DNA from: Kitasatospora sp. NBC_00315
GTDB lineage: Bacteria > Actinomycetota > Actinomycetes > Streptomycetales > Streptomycetaceae
DNA: 64,000 nucleotides
NCBI RefSeq assembly: GCF_041435095.1
Contig: NZ_CP108025.1
Span: 3,286,001 to 3,350,000 of the forward strand
Direction: 5' to 3'
Shown here: positions 51,119 through 60,242 of the stretch, piece by piece
How positions within the stretch are numbered: position 1 is the stretch's first letter
How the letters are laid out: the number at the start of each line of letters is the position of its first letter
The notes under the pieces: model-generated
Seen by the model: the letters and a program-made list of their open reading frames with translations, nothing else
What the model was told of the DNA's origin: nothing
The model's database searches: none
Position numbers and translations under genes: made by a program

Positions 51119-52750
51119 TTACTTCTTGACCTCGACCTGGGTGAACACCGGGTCGCCGAAGGAGTCGAACTTGACGTTCTGGACCTTCTTGTCCCAGCCC
51201 GAGTTGGTCTTGTAGTACCAGAGCGGGATGGACGGCATGTCCTTGGCCAGGACGGCCTCGGCCTCGCCGTAGAGCTCGGTGGTCTTGTCGATGCTGGCGG
51301 CCGCGTCGGCCTCCTTCGACAGCTTGTCGAACTCCGGGCTGGAGTACAGCGAGTCGTTCGCCGAGGCGCCGGTTCCGTAGATGTCACGGAGGAAGTTGGC
51401 GTTGATCGGGTAGTCCTGCTGCCAGGCGGAGCGCATGATGCTGGTGACCTTGTGACCGTCGATCAGGTCACGGGCCGACTTGAAGTCGGGCTTCGGGTCG
51501 CCGACGCACTCGACGCCGGTGGCCTGGCGGATCGAGTTGCAGACCGCGTCGACCCACTCCTTGTGACCGCCGTCGGCGTTGTACAGGATGGTGACCTTGT
51601 TGTCCGGCACGCCGCCGCCGGCCGCGATGAGCTCCTTGGCCTTGGCCGGGTTGTAGGTGCACGCGTCGCCGCAGGCACCCTTCTTGTAGCCGGCCACGCC
51701 CGGGGCGACCCAGCTGTCGGCCGCGGCACGCGAACCGCCGAGCACCGTCTTGGTGATGGTGTCGCGGTCGATGGCCATCGACAGGCCCTGACGGACCTTG
51801 GCCTTCTCCGGCGCCTTCCAGGCGTCGTTGTACATCGCGAACGCGATGGAGGTGATGCCACCCATCGGCTGGTCGACGGCCCGGTCGCCCAGGTCCGTCT
51901 TGTAGTTCGCGAGGTCGGTCGGGTCGACCTGGTCGAGGACGTCCAGGTTGTCCGAGGTGAGGTCCTTGTAGGCGGCCTCGGCGGCGGTGTAGTTCTTGAA
52001 GACGATGCCGCCGTTCTTCGGCTTGTCCAGGCCGGCGTACTTGTCGTACGTGGCGAGGGTGACGGCCTTGTTGTGCTCCCACGAGACGAACTTGTAGGGG
52101 CCGTTGCCGATCGGGCTCTCGCCGTACTTGGCCGGGTCGGTGTAGAACACCGTCGGCAGCGGGGAGAAGGCCGTGTAGCCGAGCTTGTACTGGAAGTACG
52201 AGACCGGGGCGGTCAGGTCGATGGTGAAGTGGGTGTCGTCGACGACCTTGAGGCCGGTCATCTTGTCGGCGGTCGGGTCACCCTTCTCCGGGTGCACGGC
52301 GTCGTAGCCGGCGATGTCGGAGAACCAGTTGCTGTTGACCTGGTTGTTCTTGGTGTTGGCGGACCAGTTCCAGGCGTCGACGAAGGACGCGGCGGTCACC
52401 GGGGTGCCGTCGTGGAAGGTCCAGCCCGACTTCAGGGTGACCGAGTAGTGCTGGGCGTCGGTGGTGTCGATCTTGTCGGCCACCTGGTTGCGCAGCTTGC
52501 CGTCCGCGGGGTCGTAGTCGACCAGGCCGCGGAAGAGGTTCTTGACGATGCGGCCGCCACCGACCTCCATGGCGTTCGCGGGCTGCAGCGGGTGCTGCGG
52601 CTCGCTGCCCTGGTAGCTGTAGACGCCCTGGGCGTTGACCGCACCGTCGGAGCTGCTGCTGCCGCTGGTCGAGCCGCTGCCACAAGCGGTTGCGGCGAGG
52701 GCGACAGCAACAGCTGCAACGACCCACTTGGCCTGGCTGGCACCGCGCAT
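51119..52750 (-). CDS. Importer system 4: solute-binding lipoprotein (BldKB-like)
   Basis: A 543-residue lipoprotein. The signal peptide MRGASQAKWVVAAVAVALAA ends at lipobox ATAC (Cys about 23), followed by a Ser/Gly linker. The SBP family 5 fold has the EVGGGRIVKNLFRGL block. It has the same two Cys pairs as system 3 (GACGDACTY and CNSIRQATGVEC). I chose the ATG at 52750 (GGAGG seven bases upstream); the frame extends to 52906 without homology. The signal peptide resembles BldKB as I remember it. First gene of operon 4, behind the most A+T-rich region of the window. Confidence 0.95.
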   Translation of the reverse strand: MRGASQAKWVVAAVAVALAATACGSGSTSGSSSSDGAVNAQGVYSYQGSEPQHPLQPANAMEVGGGRIVKNLFRGLVDYDPADGKLRNQVADKIDTTDAQHYSVTLKSGWTFHDGTPVTAASFVDAWNWSANTKNNQVNSNWFSDIAGYDAVHPEKGDPTADKMTGLKVVDDTHFTIDLTAPVSYFQYKLGYTAFSPLPTVFYTDPAKYGESPIGNGPYKFVSWEHNKAVTLATYDKYAGLDKPKNGGIVFKNYTAAEAAYKDLTSDNLDVLDQVDPTDLANYKTDLGDRAVDQPMGGITSIAFAMYNDAWKAPEKAKVRQGLSMAIDRDTITKTVLGGSRAAADSWVAPGVAGYKKGACGDACTYNPAKAKELIAAGGGVPDNKVTILYNADGGHKEWVDAVCNSIRQATGVECVGDPKPDFKSARDLIDGHKVTSIMRSAWQQDYPINANFLRDIYGTGASANDSLYSSPEFDKLSKEADAAASIDKTTELYGEAEAVLAKDMPSIPLWYYKTNSGWDKKVQNVKFDSFGDPVFTQVEVKK

Positions 52751-53206
52751 CGGTGTGCCTCCTGAAATCTGTGTTGCAAACGTGGAGAGCACCGGGGGGA
52801 GTGGCCGGCGACTGTGCCTGGCCGGCGGTGCTTCCTCGCTCGAGGTTCGGCGCGCACCCCTGCGCGTAACCCTTGCCCGAGCCTGACTGCACCCACTATC
52901 CGTCACACACGGATACGAAAGCGACGAATACGGATCTCAATTAGGTCACATGAACGGTCGGTAAGTTTCGAAAATCGGACATATAAGACATAGGCAGACA
53001 GGTATTAAACGGACAGTTGTCATGAATGACGGGTTGTCACGTTCGCTCAGCGGACGCTCAGGCGTGGTAGCGGTCATTCCGCTCCTACGCGCGTCGACAG
53101 CGGACCGTTAACAGACACCGTTCACTTAACAGGCGCAAGACGGTTAACGGCGCCGGGCGGCCGGGCCCCCGACGGGTCGCGCCGGCCCCGCTCGGGGCAG
53201 CGCAAA
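52751..53206 (-). promoter_or_regulatory. A+T-rich regulatory region upstream of system 4
   Basis: About 450 bases without a supportable gene, the most A+T-rich stretch in the window (about 52900-53030). It holds three (G/C)TTAAC boxes at 53107, 53125 and 53143, spaced exactly 18 bp, and a GTCAT-GA-ATGAC inverted repeat (53019-53030). It probably contains the operon 4 promoter and binding sites for a regulator. No -35/-10 pair is convincing. Confidence 0.6.
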
Positions 53207-53249
53207 GGCCGCCGCCCCTCGACCCGTGACGGGTGGAGGGGCGGCGGCC
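53207..53249 (-). terminator. Terminator of typA
   Basis: Arms 53207-53227 and 53229-53249 pair over about 20 bp with one mismatch. The centre GACCCGT/ACGGGT forms the loop end. It lies about 40 bases after the typA stop. Confidence 0.85.
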
Positions 53250-53289
53250 CGGGCGCCGCGAGGCGGCGCCGACGGCGTCCTGGCGGACG

Positions 53290-55158
<1,869 letters not shown>

Positions 55159-55407
55159 GCGGAGCGGATTCTCCCGGAGTCGTGGGTTACGGCGCCCGGC
55201 TGCGTGACGCCGACCTGCGATCCCTGTTGATCGCCGCCGCCCGTTCCGCCTGCTACTACCGGTCCACCCGCCGGGCAGACACGCCACGGCTTACTCCTAT
55301 GGTACTGGGAACCACCCAGCTCGGCCGAAACGGCCGTTCGGCCCCGGCCCCGGGGCACGCGTCACCGGTCTCCCGCGGTGGTCACGGCGGTGGCGCCGGC
55401 GGCTCGG

Positions 55408-57315
55408 TCAGGACGTCGCGAGGAATCCGAGGTCCTGGTAGCGGGGCTCGGCGAAGCCGTACGCCCCCGCGCCGGCCACCCCCGTGCGCACGGCCACCAG
55501 GTCGGGTCGCTGGTAGAGCGGGACGGAGTGGCCGAGCTCCCAGATCCGGGTGTCGGCCTGCTGGAGCAGCGACTGCCGGGCGGAGGGGTCGAGCTCGGCG
55601 GCGGCCCGGTCGAAGAGCAGGTCGATCTCCTGCGTCCCGGTGCGGGCGTAGTTGGATCCGCTCTGGGCGGTTCCGTCCGGGCCGGGCTGCGGCTTGGCGT
55701 AGACGGCGCGCTCGGCGGTGGCCGGCGAGGCGCTGGCGGGCCAGGAGAACAGGGCGAGGTCGTAGTCGCCGGTGGCCAGGTGGCCGCTGACGAAGCCGTC
55801 GGCGGCCACCGGCTGCGGGTGGACGGCGATGCCGTCGGCGGCCAGGTCCGCGGCCAGCGCGTCGGCGGTGCGGCGGGCGGTGGCCGAGCCGTCGGGCAGC
55901 AGCAGGGTGAGCGACAGCTCCTTGCCGTCCTTGCCGCGGGTCCCGGAGCCGGCGCTCCTCCAGCCCGCCTCGTCCAGCAGGCGCCCGGCCGGGGCGTCCC
56001 CGATCGCGGCGCTGTCGTCGCGGTATCCCTCCTGGTCGGCCGCCAGCAGGTGGTTGCCGAGGGCGACGGCCGGCAGGCCCAGCGGGGTGAGCGCGGCCTC
56101 CGCGATCTTCTGCCGGTCGACCGCGCGGGCCACCGCCCGGCGGACGGCGGGATCCACCAGCGGACCCCGGGTCGCGTTCAGGGTGAGCTCGGTGAGGGCC
56201 GGGGCGGCGGCCCGGTGCAGGGTGAGACCGGGCAGTGCCTCGGCCCGCTCGAGGGCCTGCGCGGAGGCGGTGGTCAGGGCGACGCCGTTGGCCGCGTCCG
56301 GCGGAGCGGCCGCCACGGCGGTGGCCGAGGCGGACGGGACGACCGTGGGCGGGGCGGACGGAACGGCCGTGGGCGAGGCGGTCGCGGCCTTGGGCGAGCC
56401 GGACGGGGTGACCGTGGGCGAGCCGCCGGCCGACGACGGGGCGGTCGCGGCCGGGGTGCCGGCGGGGAGCTGCGCGGTGGCGCGGTCGACCGCACCGGTC
56501 AGCGCGGCGATGTCGAGCTTGCCCTGGTCCAGGGCGTCGAGCCGGGCTGCCGGGGGCACCGCGAGGAAGTCCAGCCGCTCCGCCTTCGCGGTGTCGCCCC
56601 ACCACGCGGGGTTGCGGGTCAGTTCGGCCCGGCCCGCCGCCGCGTCGTAGCCGGTCAGCGCGAAGGGGCCGGCCGAGGTGTGGAAGTCCGCGGCGAGCGG
56701 TTTGTTGAACGCGTCCGGGGAGGCGGTCGCGGCGGCCGGGTAGAGCGGGCTGAACAGGGCGCGCCACTCGGCGTACGGCTGCTTGAAGGTGACCTTGACC
56801 TCGTGCGCGTCGGCGCCCGGGGTAACCGAGTCGATCGCGTCGTACCCGGCCGTCCGGTTGGCGTGGTAGGCCGGCTCGGCGCCGTTCAGGGCCCCGCGCT
56901 GGGCGACGAAGTCGGCGGCCGACAGCGGGGTGCCGTCGCTCCAGAGGGCCCTCGGGTTGAGCCGGTAGGTGACCACCTGCGGCGACTGCCCGGGCGGGGT
57001 CGACTCGGCGGAGGCCAGGTAGTCGGGATCGGGGGTGAGGCGGGCGTGGTCGTCCGTCCGGAACAGCGAGGGCAGCACGGCCCTGGCCAGCAGTTCGGAG
57101 TCGGCGGTGGCCTCGGGCTGGTAGACGTTCAGCGTCGTGGGGACGGCGTCCACGGCCCAGCGCAGGGTGCCGCCGTCGCGGATGGCTGCCCGGTCGGCGG
57201 CGCTGACGTCGGAGACGGCCTTGGCGGCGGGGGGCGGCGAATCGTCCGAGCAGCCGGCCACGGAGGTCGCGAGGAGCAGCATGGCGGCTGCGGCGGTGAA
57301 CTGGCGGGCGCGCAT
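55408..57315 (-). CDS. LpqW-like lipoprotein (SBP_bac_5 family)
   Basis: A 635-residue lipoprotein with lipobox SVAGC (Cys about 22). The fold is family 5 solute-binding (GGTLRWAVDAVPTTLNVYQP onward). It stands alone, without permease or ATPase genes, beside typA. In mycobacteria the protein in this position is LpqW, of similar length, which acts in phosphatidylinositol mannoside and lipoarabinomannan metabolism and not in uptake. A Pro/Ala/Ser/Thr/Val low-complexity insertion (about residues 280-350) splits the binding fold and is unusual. I chose the ATG at 57315 (GGAG upstream). Function by analogy only. Confidence 0.85.
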   Translation of the reverse strand: MRARQFTAAAAMLLLATSVAGCSDDSPPPAAKAVSDVSAADRAAIRDGGTLRWAVDAVPTTLNVYQPEATADSELLARAVLPSLFRTDDHARLTPDPDYLASAESTPPGQSPQVVTYRLNPRALWSDGTPLSAADFVAQRGALNGAEPAYHANRTAGYDAIDSVTPGADAHEVKVTFKQPYAEWRALFSPLYPAAATASPDAFNKPLAADFHTSAGPFALTGYDAAAGRAELTRNPAWWGDTAKAERLDFLAVPPAARLDALDQGKLDIAALTGAVDRATAQLPAGTPAATAPSSAGGSPTVTPSGSPKAATASPTAVPSAPPTVVPSASATAVAAAPPDAANGVALTTASAQALERAEALPGLTLHRAAAPALTELTLNATRGPLVDPAVRRAVARAVDRQKIAEAALTPLGLPAVALGNHLLAADQEGYRDDSAAIGDAPAGRLLDEAGWRSAGSGTRGKDGKELSLTLLLPDGSATARRTADALAADLAADGIAVHPQPVAADGFVSGHLATGDYDLALFSWPASASPATAERAVYAKPQPGPDGTAQSGSNYARTGTQEIDLLFDRAAAELDPSARQSLLQQADTRIWELGHSVPLYQRPDLVAVRTGVAGAGAYGFAEPRYQDLGFLATS

Positions 57316-57462
57316 GCTCGTCTCCGTCGGGTTGCCGGGCGGCCCGGGAAGCCCGGACCGGGGCACCACTCAACGCGACGGGGGGCCGGGGCGGGCGCCG
57401 ACACGGCGGCCGGGTGCGGCGATGCACCCGCGTGGCGGACAACCGGCCCGGTGCGGCGGGGC

Positions 57463-60024
57463 TCAGAGGCTGAGCTCGAACCAGACGATCTTGCCCTTGG
57501 GCGTCCGGCGGCTGCCCCAGCGCTCGGCCAGCAGACTGACCAGCTGCAGCCCGCGGCCGCCCTCGTCGGTCTCCTGGGCCCGGCGGCGGCGGGGCTGCGC
57601 GTACCCGTCGTCCCAGACCTCGCAGACCACCGTGCGGTCGCGCAGCAGGCGCAGCCGGATGTCGCCGCGCCCGTGCCGGAGCGCGTTCGTCACCAGCTCG
57701 CTGACCAGCAGTTCGGTGGTGTCGACCAGCTCCTCCAGACCCCGGACGAGCAGCCAGCTGCAGGCGAGTTCACGGGCCTTGGCGACGGAGGTCGGTTCGG
57801 GCGGCAGCCGCCAGTCAGCGACGGCGTCCTCGGGGAAGGAGTGCACCTTGGCCATCAGCAGCGCGATGTCGTCCTCGCCGTGGTGCGGGTTGAGCTCGCC
57901 CAGGACGTGGTCGCAGAGGTCCTCCAGATCCTTGGATCCCGCCGACAGCGCGACCCGGAAGGCCCGCAGGCCCTCGTCCAGCTGGTGCTTGCGGGACTCG
58001 ACCAGGCCGTCGGTGTACAGGCCGAGCAGCGCGCCGTCGGGGAGGGTGAGTTCGACCTCCTCGAAGGGCTCGCCGCCGACGCCCAGGGGCAGGCCGGGGG
58101 GCACGTCGAGCATCCGGGCGGGCTCGTCCGGGCTGAGCAGGACCGGCGGCAGGTGGCCGGCGTTGGCGAAGACGCAGCGCCGGGTGACGGCGTCGAAGAC
58201 CGCGTAGACGCAGGTGGCGAGGTAGACCTCGCGGGCCTCCTCGTCGGCGGGCGAGGTGAGCCGGCCGTACGGGGTGGGGCTCGCGGCCGGCGCGGAGTCG
58301 TCGCCCAGGCCCCGGGCGATCTCGTCGAGGGCGGTGAGCACCTCGGCGGGGTCGAGGTCGAGCATCGCCAGCGTCCGTACGGCGGTGCGCAGTTGGCCCA
58401 TCGCGACGGCGGCCCGCAGGCCGCGGCCCATCACGTCGCCGATCACCAGCGCGGTGCGGTTGCCGGGCAGCGGGATGATGTCGAACCAGTCGCCGCCGAC
58501 CTCGGTGTTGTTGTTGCTGGGCAGGTAGCGGCAGGCGATCTCCAGGCCGCTGGCGGCCGGGTTGCCCGGGGGCAGCAGGCTGCGCTGGAGGATCAGCGCG
58601 CGCTCGTGCTCGCGCCGGTAGAGCCTGGCGTTGTCGATGCAGACGGCGGCGCGGGCGACCAGTTCCTCGGCGATCGCGACGTCGCGGGCGTCGAAGGGCT
58701 CGCTACCGATCGCGCGGGAGAGCTGGACCAGGCCGAGCACCTGGTCCCGGGCGACCAGCGGGACGATCAGGGTGGAGCGCAGCAGCGGGTCGCGGCCGGG
58801 CTCGGGGATCACGCTGCGGCCGGTGCGCAGGGCTCTGGCGTGCGGGGAGCGGCGCGGGTAACAGAGCGTGCCGCCGGCCTCGGCCACCGGGAAGCCGCCG
58901 GTGGAGCCGAGCACCGAGGAGGCGCCGCCGACCACGCTGGAGACGGCGACCCGGCGCAGTTCGCCGCAGCCGTCCGAGACGCTCTCCCCCAGCCGGCCGG
59001 CCCGCGGGGTGGACTCGCCGACCAGCAGCGCGGTGTAGAGGTCGACGCTGGCGAGGTCGCAGAAGGGCGGGACGACGACGTCCAGCAGCTCCTTCGCGGT
59101 GGTCTCCAGGTCGAGGGTGGAGCCGATGTGGGCGCTGGCCTCGTTCAGCAGTGCGAGGTTGCGCCGGACGCCGTCGGCCTCGCGTTCGGCGACGTGCCGG
59201 CTGGTGACGTCGGAGACCTGCCCGGCCACGCCCATCGGCCGGCCGCTCGCGCCGTTGAGGCGGTACAGCGAGATCGCCCAGAGCCGGTTCCCGTCGACCG
59301 CGGGAACGCCGTGGAAGCGCAGGTCGAACACCGGCTCGCCGGTCTCCAGCACCTTGCGCAGGGCGCCCGCCAGGCGGTCGGCCTCGGACGGCGGGAAGAG
59401 GTCGTGCGGGGTGAGGCCCTCCAGGTCGGCCGGGACGAGGCCGACGCCCGCCGCGAAGGCGTCGTTGACGCGCTGCAGTCGCAGCCGCGCGTCGAAAAGG
59501 ATGAACCCGGTGGGGGTCTGCCCGAAGACCGCCTCGGAGGCGGCGAGGTCGGTCTCGATCCGGCGCAGCCGCCCGAGATCGACGGCCAGACCGGTGGCAC
59601 CGGCGGCGGGCAGGGCGCTGTCCGGCATCAGGTAGAGCTCGGCCAGGCCCTCGGCGCCGGCGGCGTCGCGGTAGGGCGCGGTGCCGACCCACTCCTCGCC
59701 GCCGAGGATGCTCTCCAGCCGGGCGCGGCCGCGCTGCCACAGTTCGCGCGGGACGAAGGTGGTGATCGGGTCGGTGCCGACCGCCTCGGCGGCGGGCAGA
59801 CCGAAGAACTCGGCGGCGCGGTCGCTCCACTGGCTGATCCGGCCGTCGGCTCCGATCGCGAAGGTGGCGACCCGGATGTAGTCGTAGATGGAGCCCTGTT
59901 GACCGTGGCCCCACTGGTGTCGGGCGCCCGGCAGTGGCCTGGGCAGGCCCGGGGCAGTGGACTGCCCGGGCACGGCGACATGACCGCTGCTGCTCGGCGC
60001 GTTCCGCGCCGGGGTGCTGTTCAA
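57463..60024 (-). CDS. PAS-PAS-GAF-SpoIIE phosphatase-HATPase sensor protein 1
   Basis: An 853-residue soluble multidomain regulator. Order: a PAS domain (YIRVATFAIGADGRISQW), a second PAS (GQTPTGFILFDARLRLQRV), a GAF domain and a PP2C-type SpoIIE phosphatase (GGDWFDIIPLP, GDVMGRGLRAA, ANAGHLPPVL, LYTDGLVESR, DDIALLMA). A C-terminal HATPase kinase of the RsbW type (ELVTNALRHG, TDEGGRGLQLV) completes it. Such proteins act in partner-switching control of sigma factors. I chose the TTG at 60024 because GGAGGGG lies seven bases upstream; a GTG at 60099 is the alternative. It is a tandem paralogue of the next gene. Confidence 0.9.
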   Translation of the reverse strand: MNSTPARNAPSSSGHVAVPGQSTAPGLPRPLPGARHQWGHGQQGSIYDYIRVATFAIGADGRISQWSDRAAEFFGLPAAEAVGTDPITTFVPRELWQRGRARLESILGGEEWVGTAPYRDAAGAEGLAELYLMPDSALPAAGATGLAVDLGRLRRIETDLAASEAVFGQTPTGFILFDARLRLQRVNDAFAAGVGLVPADLEGLTPHDLFPPSEADRLAGALRKVLETGEPVFDLRFHGVPAVDGNRLWAISLYRLNGASGRPMGVAGQVSDVTSRHVAEREADGVRRNLALLNEASAHIGSTLDLETTAKELLDVVVPPFCDLASVDLYTALLVGESTPRAGRLGESVSDGCGELRRVAVSSVVGGASSVLGSTGGFPVAEAGGTLCYPRRSPHARALRTGRSVIPEPGRDPLLRSTLIVPLVARDQVLGLVQLSRAIGSEPFDARDVAIAEELVARAAVCIDNARLYRREHERALILQRSLLPPGNPAASGLEIACRYLPSNNNTEVGGDWFDIIPLPGNRTALVIGDVMGRGLRAAVAMGQLRTAVRTLAMLDLDPAEVLTALDEIARGLGDDSAPAASPTPYGRLTSPADEEAREVYLATCVYAVFDAVTRRCVFANAGHLPPVLLSPDEPARMLDVPPGLPLGVGGEPFEEVELTLPDGALLGLYTDGLVESRKHQLDEGLRAFRVALSAGSKDLEDLCDHVLGELNPHHGEDDIALLMAKVHSFPEDAVADWRLPPEPTSVAKARELACSWLLVRGLEELVDTTELLVSELVTNALRHGRGDIRLRLLRDRTVVCEVWDDGYAQPRRRRAQETDEGGRGLQLVSLLAERWGSRRTPKGKIVWFELSL

Positions 60025-60242
60025 CGGACCGACCCCTCCAACCCGCGACCGTCCGGATGTCGAGAAGACCGAGTATTCATCATCCGGGGGTGGGCGCACA
60101 CGCCCTCAACATCACAACATCAGATCGGGTGGAGGTTTTCGTGCCACCGCCCGCGCAACCACAATGCCACGCTCGCGCCCCCTCCCGGAGTGTGCGCTCC
60201 GCCCGACCGCTCCCCCGCATGTCATGTCCCGTTCTACTCGCG

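Noticed and set aside
60024..60099. GTG at 60099 as the start of SpoIIE protein 1
   Set aside because: The extra 25 residues are polar and non-conserved looking, and the TTG at 60024 has a much better ribosome site (GGAGGGG). It remains possible.
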